Assembly (NCBI RefSeq): GCF_900089955.1
Contig: NZ_FLQX01000095.1
Location: 1 to 64,000, forward strand
DNA from: Candidatus Accumulibacter aalborgensis
GTDB taxonomy: Bacteria > Pseudomonadota > Gammaproteobacteria > Burkholderiales > Rhodocyclaceae
Direction of reading: 5' to 3'
DNA: 64,000 nt
In this document: in pieces, positions 41,965-51,668 of the stretch
Layout of the letters: the number at the start of each line of letters is the position of its first letter
Position numbering within the stretch: the first letter of the stretch is position 1
Program-made: the position numbers and the translations under genes
The notes under the pieces: generated by a model
The model's input: only the letters and a program-made list of their open reading frames with translations
What the model was told of the DNA's origin: nothing
The model's database searches: none

Positions 41965-43002
41965 GTGTACGTTTCAGCAGGCCTGCGTCTGGACGAGATC
42001 GTCACTCGTCTAGGCGGCGAGCTACAAGGCGACGGGTCGGTCGTCGTCACGCAGGTGGGCTCCCTGCTCTCGGCGGGCAAGGGCCAGATCGCTTTTCTTG
42101 CCAACCCGAAATACCGCTCGCAACTGCAGACCACTCTGGCCACGGCGGTCATCGTGCCGCCACAGTTTGCCGCAGAAACGGCGTTGCCGCGAATCGTCGA
42201 TGCCAACTCCTACGCCTACTACGCACGCGTCGTTGCCCTGCTCAATCCGCCTGTAAAGCGCCGCCCTGGAGTTCATGCCGGGGCAGTGGTCCATTCTGAG
42301 CTACCACTGTCGGCGAGCATTGGCGACAACGTCGTGATCGGCGAAGGCGCCCGGTTTGGTGAGCGTGTCACCGTCTATCCTGGTTGCGTTATCGGTGACC
42401 AAGTGTCGATCGGAGACGACTCCGTGCTTTACCCGAATGTCGTTGTCCATGACCGGTGCGTGATCGGCAAGCGGGCGATCATCCAGGCGGGCGCGGTGAT
42501 CGGCGGCGACGGCTTCGGCTTTGCCAAGGACGGCGAACGCTGGGTGAAAATTCCGCAGATTGGTCGTGTGCTCATCGGCGACGATGTCGAGATCGGCGCC
42601 AATACTTCGATTGATCGCGGCGCGCTGGACGATACGCTGATCGGCAACGGCGTCAAACTCGACAACCAGATTCAGATTGCCCACAACTGCAGCATTGGCG
42701 ATCATAGTGCGCTGGCTGGCTGTGTCGGTATTGCCGGCAGTACGAAAATAGGCCGGCGCTGCACCATCGGTGGCGCCGGCATGATCAGCGGCCATCTCGA
42801 ACTGGCAGACGACGTGCATATTTCGGGTGGCACTCTGGTCGGCAAGAGTTTGCCCAAGCCTGGCCAGTATACCGGCGTCTTTCCGCTCGATGCGCACAAG
42901 GAGTGGTTGCACAATGCGGCACAAGTCAGGCGTCTGGCGAAGCTTGCCGAACGCGTAGCCGAACTCGAAAAGAAACTCGAACTCATGGAGAAAACATCTT
43001 GA
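41965..43002 (+). CDS. lpxD: UDP-3-O-acylglucosamine N-acyltransferase
   Basis: LpxD adds the second hydroxyacyl chain in lipid A synthesis. The 345-residue protein starts at GTG 41965. It has the uridine-binding N-terminal domain ([12 protein letters not shown]), then many hexapeptide repeats of the left-handed beta helix, with the catalytic histidine in [17 protein letters not shown]. It ends in a C-terminal helix ([16 protein letters not shown]). It is followed by fabZ, lpxA and lpxB as in most Gram-negatives. Confidence 0.96.
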   Translation: MYVSAGLRLDEIVTRLGGELQGDGSVVVTQVGSLLSAGKGQIAFLANPKYRSQLQTTLATAVIVPPQFAAETALPRIVDANSYAYYARVVALLNPPVKRRPGVHAGAVVHSELPLSASIGDNVVIGEGARFGERVTVYPGCVIGDQVSIGDDSVLYPNVVVHDRCVIGKRAIIQAGAVIGGDGFGFAKDGERWVKIPQIGRVLIGDDVEIGANTSIDRGALDDTLIGNGVKLDNQIQIAHNCSIGDHSALAGCVGIAGSTKIGRRCTIGGAGMISGHLELADDVHISGGTLVGKSLPKPGQYTGVFPLDAHKEWLHNAAQVRRLAKLAERVAELEKKLELMEKTS

Positions 43003-43007
43003 CCGCA

Positions 43008-43445
43008 ATGGATATCCACGAAATCCTGGAGCATTTGCCCCATCGCTACCCCTTTCTGCTGGTCGATCGGGTGGTCGATTGCGAGCCCGGGAAAGCAATC
43101 CATGCGTACAAGAACGTGACCATCAACGAGCCCTTTTTCGGCGGCCATTTTCCGAATCACCCGGTGATGCCGGGGGTGTTGATCATGGAAGCGCTGGCCC
43201 AGGCTTGCGGTATCCTGGCATTCAGGACGCTCGGCGAGAAACCCGACGCGGCGTCGATTTTCTATTTCGTCGGCATAGACAAGGCGCGCTTCAAGAAGAC
43301 GGTGACAGCGGGTGACCAGTTGCACCTGCATGTCCGGATACTGCGCCAGTTTCGCAATATCTGGAAGTTCGAGACCGTTGCCTCGGTTGATGGCCAGACC
43401 GTGGCCGAGGCCGAGATGATGTGCGCCAAGAGCAGCATCGGCTGA
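43008..43445 (+). CDS. fabZ: 3-hydroxyacyl-ACP dehydratase FabZ
   Basis: FabZ dehydrates hydroxyacyl-ACP in fatty acid elongation and competes with LpxA/LpxD for the same pool. The 145-residue hot-dog protein has [13 protein letters not shown], the catalytic His in [21 protein letters not shown] and its Glu partner in MEALAQ. ATG 43008 is chosen; a TTG at 42999 overlapping the lpxD stop is also possible. The upstream part of the frame is antisense-like and not FabZ. Confidence 0.96.
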   Translation: MDIHEILEHLPHRYPFLLVDRVVDCEPGKAIHAYKNVTINEPFFGGHFPNHPVMPGVLIMEALAQACGILAFRTLGEKPDAASIFYFVGIDKARFKKTVTAGDQLHLHVRILRQFRNIWKFETVASVDGQTVAEAEMMCAKSSIG

Positions 43446-43464
43446 CTTTCGGGGTGCTGCGGCC

Positions 43465-44235
43465 ATGATCCATCAAAGTGCAATCATCCATCCCGGCGCG
43501 CAACTCGGCACGGGCGTTCAAGTCGGCGCTTATTCGATCATCGGCGAGTACGTGGAGATTGGCGACAATACGACGATCGGCCCGCATGTGGTGATTTCGG
43601 GACGGACTCGCATCGGCCGTGATAACCACATTTTTCAGTTCTGTTCGCTAGGCGAAGCGCCTCAGGACAAGAAATACGGCGGCGAACCGACGCTCCTGGA
43701 GATTGGCGACCGCAATACGATTCGCGAGTTCTGCACCTTCAACATCGGCACCGCGCAGGATGCGGGGATTACCCGTGTCGGCGACGATAACTGGATCATG
43801 GCCTATGTTCACGTCGCGCATGACTGCCAGGTGGGCAACCGGACGATATTCGCCAACAACGCGCAGTTGGCGGGCCATGTGCACGTCGATGACTGGGCAA
43901 TCCTTGGCGGCTTCACCGGCGTACACCAGTTCTGCCGCATCGGAACTCACACCATGACCGCTGCCGGAACGGTGCTGGTCCAGGATATTCCCCCTTACGT
44001 GATGGCCGCCGGAAACACCGCCAGTCCCTATGGAATCAATGCCGAAGGACTGAAGCGCCGCGGCTTTTCGGCGGAAGCGTTGTTGGCGCTGAAACGCGCC
44101 TACCGGACGCTCTACAAATCCGGCCTGATGCTCGAGGAGGCGCGAGCCAAACTTGAGCAGGAGGTCGCTGCCCATCCGGAGATACAACCGCTGATCGATT
44201 TCCTTGCGGCATCGAAGCGCGGCATCATCCGATGA
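43465..44235 (+). CDS. lpxA: UDP-N-acetylglucosamine acyltransferase
   Basis: LpxA performs the first acylation of lipid A synthesis. The 256-residue protein starts MIHQSAIIHPGAQLGTGVQVG and consists mainly of hexapeptide repeats. The catalytic histidine lies in MAYVHVAHDCQVGN, and HQFCRIGTHTMTAAG is typical. A C-terminal helical domain follows (GFSAEALLALKRAYRTLYKSGL). Its stop overlaps the lpxB start by four bases. Confidence 0.97.
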   Translation: MIHQSAIIHPGAQLGTGVQVGAYSIIGEYVEIGDNTTIGPHVVISGRTRIGRDNHIFQFCSLGEAPQDKKYGGEPTLLEIGDRNTIREFCTFNIGTAQDAGITRVGDDNWIMAYVHVAHDCQVGNRTIFANNAQLAGHVHVDDWAILGGFTGVHQFCRIGTHTMTAAGTVLVQDIPPYVMAAGNTASPYGINAEGLKRRGFSAEALLALKRAYRTLYKSGLMLEEARAKLEQEVAAHPEIQPLIDFLAASKRGIIR

Positions 44236-45416
44236 CCGTAGCCGCGGTCCGCATCGCCATGGTCGCCGGTGAGGCGTCGGGCGACATTCTGGCCAGCCAG
44301 TTGATACAGGCACTCAGGGCAAAGCTGCCGACGGCGGTTTTTTTTGGTGTCGGTGGGCCGAGAATGCTGGGCAACGGCTTCGAAGCCTGGTATCCGCTAG
44401 AGACGCTGGCGGTTCGCGGTTACGCCGAGGTTTTTGGTCGCTTTCGCGAAATTATCGCGATCCGCCGGGGCCTCAAGCGTCGCTTGCTGGCCGATCCCCC
44501 CGATGTGTTCATCGGCGTCGATGCCCCTGACTTCAATCTGGCGCTCGAAAAAGCCCTCAAACGGCACGGCATCCCGACCATTCATTACGTCAGTCCGTCG
44601 ATCTGGGCCTGGCGAGGGGGGCGCATCCACAAGATCGGTGCCGCCGTTTCGCGGGTGCTCGCCCTGTTTCCCTTCGAGCCGGCGCTATATGAGAGGCATG
44701 GAATTCCGGTCAGCTATGTTGGCCACCCGCTCGCCGACATGCTGCCGCTCGCAGACGGGCGCGATGAAAGCAGGGCGCTGCTCGGCTTGTGCGCACAGAA
44801 ACCAGTCTTTGCCCTCCTGCCGGGCAGCCGTCAGGGCGAGGTGCAGTACATGGCCGATACCTTCATCGAAACGGCGCGCCGAATCCATCGCGAGATCCCG
44901 GATGCCGTTTTTATCGCTCCAATGGCGACACGCGAGACGCGCCTGTTGTTCGAGGCGGCGCTGCACCGGTGTCAGGCCCGGCAATTACCGATTCGCTTGC
45001 TGTTTGGCCATGCCCATCAGGCAATGATGGTTGCTGACGTGGTCCTGGTCGCCAGTGGCACCGCGACGCTCGAGGCAGCGCTGCTCAAGCGGCCGATGGT
45101 CATGGTCTACAAGATGGCGCCATTTTCGTACTGGCTGATGCAACGCATCGGTGGCTATCTTCCCTACCATAGCCTGCCAAATATTCTCGCCGGTCGCTTT
45201 ATCGTCCCGGAATTCATCCAGGACGAGGCGACGCCAGAGAACATCGCGCAGGCAGTGCTCAATCTGTACGCCGATACTGTGGTGCGCGAACGCCTCAAGG
45301 CAGTCTTCCGGGAGATGCACCTCAAGCTACGGCAGAATGCAGCCGAGAAAGCCGCCGCTGCGGTTCTCGGCTGCATCTCGGTGGCCGTGCGCGGTAATGC
45401 CCTTGCAGCCGCCTGA
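44232..45416 (+). CDS. lpxB: Lipid A disaccharide synthase
   Basis: LpxB joins UDP-diacylglucosamine and lipid X to give the lipid A disaccharide. The 394-residue GT-B enzyme has the N-terminal [56 protein letters not shown] and the C-terminal [13 protein letters not shown] and [22 protein letters not shown]. It overlaps lpxA by four bases and rnhB by about 20 bases. Confidence 0.97.
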   Translation: MTVAAVRIAMVAGEASGDILASQLIQALRAKLPTAVFFGVGGPRMLGNGFEAWYPLETLAVRGYAEVFGRFREIIAIRRGLKRRLLADPPDVFIGVDAPDFNLALEKALKRHGIPTIHYVSPSIWAWRGGRIHKIGAAVSRVLALFPFEPALYERHGIPVSYVGHPLADMLPLADGRDESRALLGLCAQKPVFALLPGSRQGEVQYMADTFIETARRIHREIPDAVFIAPMATRETRLLFEAALHRCQARQLPIRLLFGHAHQAMMVADVVLVASGTATLEAALLKRPMVMVYKMAPFSYWLMQRIGGYLPYHSLPNILAGRFIVPEFIQDEATPENIAQAVLNLYADTVVRERLKAVFREMHLKLRQNAAEKAAAAVLGCISVAVRGNALAAA

Positions 45417-45993
45417 GGGTCTGGTCTGCGGCGTCGACGAGGCGGGCCGCGGTCCCCTGGCCGGACCAGTGGTGGCGGCCGCGGTGATCCTTGATCCGGC
45501 GCGGCCGATCGCCGGCCTGAACGATTCCAAGAAGCTGTCGGCCAGGCGACGAGAGGCGCTGGCCGAGGAGATCCGTGCCACAGCGCTGGCCTGGGGCGTG
45601 GCGGAAGCAAGCGTCGAGGAGATCGAGCGGATGAACATCCTGCAGGCCAGCCTGCTGGCCATGCAGCGCGCCGTGGCGGTACTGACTGGCCGGCACGGTC
45701 TTGCACCGGTGCATGCGCTGGTCGATGGCAACCAGTGCCCGCGATTGCCGTGCACCGTTGAAACCATCGTCGGCGGCGACGGTAAGGTGGCGAGCATCGC
45801 AGCGGCATCGATTCTCGCCAAGACGACGCGCGACGAGGGAATGCGCCAACTGCATGCCGCGTACCCGCAGTACGGTTTTGACCGACACATGGGTTATCCG
45901 ACCGCGCTCCACCTGAAGGCGCTGGCCGATCACGGTGCGTGTCCGTATCATCGCCGCAGCTTCGCCCCGGTCGCCCGGTTGATGTTCAGGTGA
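45397..45993 (+). CDS. rnhB: Ribonuclease HII
   Basis: RNase HII removes ribonucleotides from DNA and RNA of RNA-DNA hybrids. The 198-residue protein shows [23 protein letters not shown] with the first catalytic Asp-Glu pair, [24 protein letters not shown], and [17 protein letters not shown] with the late Asp. ATG 45397 lies within the end of lpxB. The upstream extension is not family-like. The stop overlaps the GTG of the next gene. Confidence 0.95.
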   Translation: MPLQPPEGLVCGVDEAGRGPLAGPVVAAAVILDPARPIAGLNDSKKLSARRREALAEEIRATALAWGVAEASVEEIERMNILQASLLAMQRAVAVLTGRHGLAPVHALVDGNQCPRLPCTVETIVGGDGKVASIAAASILAKTTRDEGMRQLHAAYPQYGFDRHMGYPTALHLKALADHGACPYHRRSFAPVARLMFR

Positions 45994-46802
45994 GACGGAT
46001 CGTCTCGCGCGAGAATGCGCACTACAAGGCGCTGAAACGCTTGTGTGGCAGTGGCCGTGAACGGCGCCGGAGTGGTCGCGTGGTGCTCGACGGAATGCAT
46101 CTGATCGAGGCCTACGGTCGGCATTGCGCGATCCCGGAGGAAGTGCTGGTCAGCGACAGCGGCGCCTGTCGCTGCGAAATAGCCGCCTACCTGGACGGCG
46201 GCAGCGCCGCCACGACGATCACCCTTCTGGCCGATTCGCTGTTCGACGATCTCGCGGTGGTCGACACGCCAAGCGGCATCATGGCCATCGTTGCCCGCCC
46301 ATCACCGGCGCCAGGGTTCGATTTCGACGACGATACGGTCGTCCTCGATGGCGTTCAGGACCCTGGCAATGTCGGTTCCATCCTGCGCAGCGCCGCGGCC
46401 GCCGGGTTTCGCCAGGCCCTCTTGTCGGCCGATTGTGCGGATGGTTGGTCGCCGAAGACGCTGCGCGCGGCGATGGGCGCGCATTTTCAGCTCGCTATTC
46501 ATGAAGGCAGCGATTTGCCCGCATTCCTTGCCGCTTATCGCGGTCAGTCGATCGCAACCTTGGTCGATGCCGCCACCGATCTCTACACCGCCAGGCTCGA
46601 GGGCTCGGCCGCCTGGGTCTTCGGCAGCGAAGGGCAGGGCGTCAGGCCCCTTGTGGCTGCCGCGACGGGTCTGCATTTGCGCATCCCGATGGCCGAGGAC
46701 TGCGAATCGCTGAATGTCGCGGCCGCTGCCGCGATCTGTCTTTTCGAGACCTTCAGGCGCCGCCAGTCGCGGGTGAACTTGCCGGCGGCAGCTTCGAACT
46801 AG
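45990..46802 (+). CDS. TrmH/SpoU-family RNA 2'-O-methyltransferase
   Basis: The 270-residue protein belongs to the SPOUT (SpoU) RNA methyltransferases. An N-terminal substrate-binding domain ([31 protein letters not shown]) is followed by the knot domain. Motif 1 is [24 protein letters not shown], motif 2 [11 protein letters not shown], and motif 3 [22 protein letters not shown]. It methylates rRNA or tRNA ribose; the exact site is not predictable here. GTG 45990 overlaps the rnhB stop (GTGA), and this is the last gene of the long run. Confidence 0.9.
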   Translation: MRRIVSRENAHYKALKRLCGSGRERRRSGRVVLDGMHLIEAYGRHCAIPEEVLVSDSGACRCEIAAYLDGGSAATTITLLADSLFDDLAVVDTPSGIMAIVARPSPAPGFDFDDDTVVLDGVQDPGNVGSILRSAAAAGFRQALLSADCADGWSPKTLRAAMGAHFQLAIHEGSDLPAFLAAYRGQSIATLVDAATDLYTARLEGSAAWVFGSEGQGVRPLVAAATGLHLRIPMAEDCESLNVAAAAAICLFETFRRRQSRVNLPAAASN

Positions 46803-46890
46803 AGCGCCAGCGCGCGCGGGCAAGGTGTTCAGCGACGCGAGAGCAGGCTATCATTGCTGCTTGTCCCTGTTCCCCCTGAATGGAGATGCG

Positions 46891-47490
46891 ATGCGGCTGC
46901 TTCTGAACTTGCTCTGTGTGCTTCTTCTGCTCCTGCTCGCACCGTGCAGCGTGCTTGCCGTCGACGCCGATCCCCACGCGGCCGATCGTCAGGCGCTGAT
47001 CAAGCTGTTCCGGGAGATCGAGGCGAGCATCAATGCCCAGGATGTCGACCGGATGGTCGCTCAGATGCATCCGCAGGCGACCGTCACCTGGCTCAACGGC
47101 GAGGTTTCGCGTGGGCACGAAGAGATCAAGGCTTACTATCACCGGATGCTCAAGGGCGATCAGCGCATTCTCGACCGCTACCTGACCGGCGCCAGGCTCG
47201 GCGCTCCGGCGCATTTCTTCGGCAACGGCGACGTGGCGGTGGCCGACGGCACGATGGAGGACGAGTTCTTTCCGGTCGCCCGAGGGCCCTTCCGACTGAG
47301 TTCCAACTGGACCTCGACATCGGCGAAGATCGACGGGCGATGGCAGGTAGTCTCCATGCACCTGTCGTCGAACGTGTTTACCAATCCGCTGATTGCCGAA
47401 GCGAAAGCGGCCATCTGGTATGCCGGCGGCGGCGGTGCAGTGCTCGGCCTGCTGGTCGGCTGGTTGCTCGCCAGGCGGCGGCGGACGTAG
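46891..47490 (+). CDS. NTF2/SnoaL-like exported protein with C-terminal anchor
   Basis: The 199-residue protein starts at ATG 46891. A strong signal or anchor (LLLNLLCVLLLLLLAPCSVLA) is followed by a cone-fold domain of the DUF4440/SnoaL kind: DRQALIKLFREIEASINAQDVDRMVAQMHPQATVTW, then GHEEIKAYYHRMLKG and FRLSSNWTSTSAKIDGRWQVVSMH. A final membrane segment (GGGAVLGLLVGWLLARRRR) ends it. The topology suggests the domain faces the periplasm. Function is unknown, and it is convergent with the ynb-type island. Confidence 0.75.
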   Translation: MRLLLNLLCVLLLLLLAPCSVLAVDADPHAADRQALIKLFREIEASINAQDVDRMVAQMHPQATVTWLNGEVSRGHEEIKAYYHRMLKGDQRILDRYLTGARLGAPAHFFGNGDVAVADGTMEDEFFPVARGPFRLSSNWTSTSAKIDGRWQVVSMHLSSNVFTNPLIAEAKAAIWYAGGGGAVLGLLVGWLLARRRRT

Positions 47491-47509
47491 GTAGCTGCAC
47501 CGTCTCGTC

Positions 47510-48493
47510 TCAGTTGGCCCAGCCGTAGCGCAGCAGGTAATAGAAGGCGGGCGCGGGGAGGAACAGCGAGTCGATTCGGTCGAGGATTCCGCCATGGCCA
47601 GGAATCAGGCTGCCCCAGTCCTTGATTCCGCGGCGGCGTTTGACGGCCGACATCGCCAGACCGCTGGCGAAGCCGAGCAGCGTGATCAAGAGCGAGATCA
47701 GCGTTCCTTCGACGATCGTGAACGGGGTCAGCGAAGACAGTCCGGCGCCGAGCACGGTGGCCGTCACGATCCCGCCCACCGTTCCCTCGACGGTCTTCGA
47801 CGGTGACAGTCCTGGCGTGATCAGGTGCCGACCGGCCAGTCGGCCCCACAGATACTGCAGCACATCGCTGGCCTGGACGACGAGCAGAAGATAGATCAAC
47901 AGGTAGCCATTGCGTTCCGGATGGCCGTCGATTTGCAGCGTGAGCAGGGCCGGGATGTGCGAGATGCTGAACACGCAGATCAGGAGCCCGGCCTGCAGCG
48001 TGTGCATGCGGCTCTGCAACCCGGGGATGCGTGCCGACAGCAAGCCGCCCAGGATCGGCAGAACGACCCACACCAGACAGGGAATCAAGGCGGTGAAGAG
48101 CAGGTAGCTGCCTTTCCAGACCAGGAGGTACTGCAAGGGCACGATGAGCAGGACCGTGCCCGGAATGATGGCCCGCGGGTAACTGCCGGGCACGTCGGGC
48201 ATGTTGGGTATGCCGGCGGCGACAAACTCACGCAGAGCTGCCAGCGACACCAGGGCAAACAACAGGGTCACGCCGCTTCGCCCGCAGAGAAGAGCGAATC
48301 CAACGACGATGGCGATTACCCACCAGGAATTGATGCGGCTGATCGCATTGTCGATGGTCGCATGCGTCGCACGTCTGGCAACCGTGATCTTCAGCAGGCA
48401 GCCAAGCAGCGAGGCGATGACCAGCACCGAGGCGATGCCGGCTACCAGTAGCCAGGCCTCTTCGTCGAGCGCCGGCCAGTGATCATGGGTCAT
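47510..48493 (-). CDS. ynbB: CDP-diglyceride synthase-like protein (YnbB type)
   Basis: The 327-residue membrane protein starts at ATG 48493 (MTHDHWPALDEEAW). It has about eight hydrophobic segments and the CdsA signature: GLSPSKTVEGTVGG, then AVKRRRGIKDWGSLIPGHGGILDRIDSLF. It should make CDP-diacylglycerol for the CDP-alcohol phosphatidyltransferase at 51669. It matches E. coli YnbB in family and company. The essential housekeeping cdsA is at 35713, so this is a dedicated second copy. The open frame continues upstream through the neighbour gene, but that part is not CdsA-like. It overlaps ynbD by four bases. Confidence 0.85.
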   Translation of the reverse strand: MTHDHWPALDEEAWLLVAGIASVLVIASLLGCLLKITVARRATHATIDNAISRINSWWVIAIVVGFALLCGRSGVTLLFALVSLAALREFVAAGIPNMPDVPGSYPRAIIPGTVLLIVPLQYLLVWKGSYLLFTALIPCLVWVVLPILGGLLSARIPGLQSRMHTLQAGLLICVFSISHIPALLTLQIDGHPERNGYLLIYLLLVVQASDVLQYLWGRLAGRHLITPGLSPSKTVEGTVGGIVTATVLGAGLSSLTPFTIVEGTLISLLITLLGFASGLAMSAVKRRRGIKDWGSLIPGHGGILDRIDSLFLPAPAFYYLLRYGWAN

Positions 48494-49947
48494 TCGGCAG
48501 TCGTTATGATGACCGTTTGCGCTTGATAGACGAGCTGCCAATGGCGGAGGAGGTCGACCTGCGCGGCACCGAGGACGACCGCCGGGCGTGCCCTTTGCAC
48601 CTGCGCCACGGCGTCTTCCGCTGAGGAAGCCAAACCCGTGCGCAGCAGCCAGGCGGCGACCGCCAGCGCGCTGCGGGCCAAACCGAGCGCGCAGCAGACC
48701 AGAACCGCTCCTCTTTGGTGAGCCTCGTCGATGGCTGCCGAGGCCTCTTCGATCTGCTCGACGGTCGGCAGGACCAGATCGAGCCGCGGCACGACCCGAT
48801 GCGACAAGCCGGGCGTGGGACAGGGTAGCTCGGCGCACAGGTCGACGATTGCCACGACGTGTTGTCGCTGCCAATCGCTCTGGCTGGGTAGCCGCCCGAG
48901 CAGGATTCCCGCTGCCACGGGATCGGCCGCAGCGAGCCGCTTCGTCCACCAGCGCGAATTCAACCACGCGCCGAGCAGATATGGCCCAAGCAGGCAGCAC
49001 ACGGCGCCCGGCATCGATCCGTCAGCGCGCTTCCCGAAGGATGCGGCGTCGAGAAACAGGTAGATCAGCGCCACGATGAACAGCGAGCCCGCCGCCCAGA
49101 GCAGGTACAGCCAGGCGCCACCGGCGTTCGCCACCAAGAGACCGAGGGTCATCGCGGCGCCGGCATAGCAGGCAGCGAGCCGCCGGCGCAAGGGATCGCG
49201 ACTCAGAGCCGCGCGCCGCAGCGGCGAGCCGGCGTCGGTGGGCAACAGCCAGACCACGAAACAGCCCAGCCACAGGCCGGTCGGGATGTCGAAGAAGTGG
49301 TGCTGCCAGGTGGTCATCACCGATACGCCGATCAACAGTGCCGCTGCATAAACCAGCGCGTGCCAGGCCCTTGGCACAACGCGCAGATACGGTTCGAGCA
49401 GGACGACGAGTAGCGCGATGTGCAGCGATGGTGCCTGGTTGAAGGGCTGGTCGAAGCTCATCAAAAGGTCGAAAAGCCCGCCGAAGGCACCTCCCACATC
49501 GCCGCGCACGAAAGTGCAGCGCAGCGGGAAGAGCAGGAAGCAACTGACGGCCAGCAACTGGGTCACGAGCAGTCGCCGGGCATGCGTATCGAGTTCACGC
49601 CGCGTGGCACAGAGCAGCAGCGACAAGCCATAGAGCACGTCCATCAGCCAGTAGGGGACGATCGTCCACGGCAGCAGCGGGACGTGCTGCTCCCAGTCGA
49701 AGACGATGTAAGCGACTGCGGAGCGCTGGGCGCTTACCCAGGTCGCAAAGCCGTAACTGAGAAAGAAGAATGGACCGAGGACCAGCAGCCAGGCGAGTGC
49801 CCGTCGCCAGGGGCGGCCTGCGGCAGTTCCACCCGGTGCATGAGATGCGCCGGGCGCGTCAGGCGCACCAGGCGCACGATAGGCGTGGCGCAAACTCAGT
49901 CCCGGCGCGCCAGAGAGACGGTGAACATCCCCCACTCGTCGACCCAC
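48490..49947 (-). CDS. ynbD: PAP2 phosphatase fused to dual-specificity phosphatase (YnbD type)
   Basis: The protein has an N-terminal PAP2-type membrane phosphatase domain with six segments and the motifs FNQAPSLHIALL and TTWQHHFFDIPTGLW. Two more hydrophobic segments follow, then a soluble phosphatase domain with VLVCCALGLARSAL, a C-x5-R loop in which the usual His before Cys is Cys. This is the domain order of E. coli YnbD. It probably dephosphorylates a lipid intermediate made by the neighbours. The longest frame starts at GTG 49947, overlapping ynbC by 52 bases; TTG 49893, just after the ynbC stop, is an alternative start. Confidence 0.82.
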   Translation of the reverse strand: MGRRVGDVHRLSGAPGLSLRHAYRAPGAPDAPGASHAPGGTAAGRPWRRALAWLLVLGPFFFLSYGFATWVSAQRSAVAYIVFDWEQHVPLLPWTIVPYWLMDVLYGLSLLLCATRRELDTHARRLLVTQLLAVSCFLLFPLRCTFVRGDVGGAFGGLFDLLMSFDQPFNQAPSLHIALLVVLLEPYLRVVPRAWHALVYAAALLIGVSVMTTWQHHFFDIPTGLWLGCFVVWLLPTDAGSPLRRAALSRDPLRRRLAACYAGAAMTLGLLVANAGGAWLYLLWAAGSLFIVALIYLFLDAASFGKRADGSMPGAVCCLLGPYLLGAWLNSRWWTKRLAAADPVAAGILLGRLPSQSDWQRQHVVAIVDLCAELPCPTPGLSHRVVPRLDLVLPTVEQIEEASAAIDEAHQRGAVLVCCALGLARSALAVAAWLLRTGLASSAEDAVAQVQRARPAVVLGAAQVDLLRHWQLVYQAQTVIITTAE

Positions 49948-51644
49948 TGTTCGATCTTCGTAAAACCGGCGGCGCGCACCAGTTCGTCCATTTCGGCTTG
50001 CGTTCGGCGGCGCATTACCCAGGCCTGCTGGTTGCGGTGGCTGGTTAGCGTACGGGCGATCATCTCGATTTGCGGATGCCAGGGCTGTCCCGTATAGACC
50101 AGGTAGCCGTCCGTGTCGACGGCGCGGGCCACGCCGCGCAGCGAGCGCGCCACGAGTTCGTTGTCGGAGAACAACTCGTAGAGGCCGGAGACGATCGCCA
50201 GGTTCGGTCTCGGCGAGAGACTCGCCAGCGCGCCTTCGTCGAAAGCGTCGCCCAATTCGAAGCGCGCGATGTCGGTCAAGCGTCGGTCGGCGATCAGAGC
50301 CCGTCCCTGGCGGACATTCAACTCGCTGTAGTCGCGCAACAGAATCGATTGCGGCTGTTCGGGCAAGCGCTCGACGCTGTCCAGCACATAGCGTCCATGG
50401 CCAGCGGCGATATCAGCGATGCGCACCGCCTGGCCCGCCACCCTCAGTTCCTGTGCTGCGGCAACGATGGCCTGTATCAGATGCTCGCGGCGCACGCGAA
50501 TCCCACGCCAGCCGAGCGCATCAAGGTAGCCGCGGTCGATCAGCTTGCCGACGAGCAGCGCGCCGCTAGCCTGGTTGCGATACACGTAGTCGAGGCTGCT
50601 GCCGGAATCGAAACCCGTCGCCAGTCCGATGCGGATCCCCGCGGAGAGCCGGCCGAGGCTACGCATGCTCAGGCGGGTCAGGGCAAAGTTCATCTTGCGC
50701 AGGGAGAGCGCGGGCAGTGGTTCGCCGAGACGGATCTCCTCGTCACGCGTGTAACCGCTGCGATGCGCGTTCAGCAGCGAGTCGACTGCCGGAGGGGTGC
50801 TGAAAGTTCGCTCGATGAAGTCACGAATCTTGTCGATGGCGAGCTGCCGATCGCGTTCGCCTAGCGTGTCGTGGAGGAAACCGGCGAGCAGATGACGTTC
50901 CTTGACCGGCGATCCCAAGCGGTCGAAAAACGCATCCTGCGGCCCGCGGTGGACGACCCAGTCCTTTTCCGAAATCAGCAGTTGCAGGGGCAGACGGATC
51001 GCCTGCGCATCCGCGAGCAAACGGTCGGCCGCATCGTAGAGGCCGAGCAGGACGCGCGCCGAGATGGCTTTGGTGACCAGCGGGTCCTCGCCATACGAAC
51101 GGATCCGATCAGGATCGTGCGTCAGGAACTTTGGTTTTACATACGAGGTGATGAAAAAGTTGCCGAAGAGTCGGCTGATCAGCGCCAGTCCGCTTCGCGC
51201 CAGCGGAACATAGAGCTTGACCTTGAAAGCCGGCGCGGTCAGCACCAGGCAGCGGATCCGCGGGGCATAGTCGTGGGCCCAGGTCGCCGCCAGGACAGCG
51301 CCGACGCTCTGGCCGATGACGGCAAGGTGAGTGCTCGCGATGCCATGAGTATGGCTGATGTGACGGATGAAGCTGTCGACGTCCTTGACCAGAGCGCCAA
51401 AACTGGGACTATCACCGCGAGCTCCCGGAGAGCGACCGTGTCCGCGCGCATCCCAGGCGAACATCGCGAAGCCATCGAGCCCAAGCTCGTCGACGACATG
51501 CTGGAGTCGTCCCGAATGCTCATGCCCCCGGTGAAAGAGCACCACCGCACGGTCGGCCGCTGCTGCGCCAGCCGGCGGCCAGTAACGATAAAACAGGGTG
51601 CTGCCGTCGTGGGTCGTGAATTCTCTTTCCTGTGCGATTCGCAT
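49896..51644 (-). CDS. ynbC: Alpha/beta hydrolase fused to SAM methyltransferase (YnbC type)
   Basis: The 582-residue protein has two parts. Residues 1 to about 290 are an alpha/beta hydrolase of the monoacylglycerol lipase kind, with AWDARGHGRSPG and the nucleophile elbow VIGQSVGAVLA (Ser113). Residues about 300-580 are a class I SAM-dependent methyltransferase with VRIADIAAGHGRYVLD as motif I and IVSGLYELFSDNE later. Length and fusion match E. coli YnbC. ATG 51644 has GGAG nine bases upstream. The pair of activities suggests removal of an acyl group and methylation of a lipid head group, but the substrate is unknown. Confidence 0.85.
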   Translation of the reverse strand: MRIAQEREFTTHDGSTLFYRYWPPAGAAAADRAVVLFHRGHEHSGRLQHVVDELGLDGFAMFAWDARGHGRSPGARGDSPSFGALVKDVDSFIRHISHTHGIASTHLAVIGQSVGAVLAATWAHDYAPRIRCLVLTAPAFKVKLYVPLARSGLALISRLFGNFFITSYVKPKFLTHDPDRIRSYGEDPLVTKAISARVLLGLYDAADRLLADAQAIRLPLQLLISEKDWVVHRGPQDAFFDRLGSPVKERHLLAGFLHDTLGERDRQLAIDKIRDFIERTFSTPPAVDSLLNAHRSGYTRDEEIRLGEPLPALSLRKMNFALTRLSMRSLGRLSAGIRIGLATGFDSGSSLDYVYRNQASGALLVGKLIDRGYLDALGWRGIRVRREHLIQAIVAAAQELRVAGQAVRIADIAAGHGRYVLDSVERLPEQPQSILLRDYSELNVRQGRALIADRRLTDIARFELGDAFDEGALASLSPRPNLAIVSGLYELFSDNELVARSLRGVARAVDTDGYLVYTGQPWHPQIEMIARTLTSHRNQQAWVMRRRTQAEMDELVRAAGFTKIEQWVDEWGMFTVSLARRD

Positions 51645-51668
51645 AGCCGCTTTCTCCACCTGCCTGTC

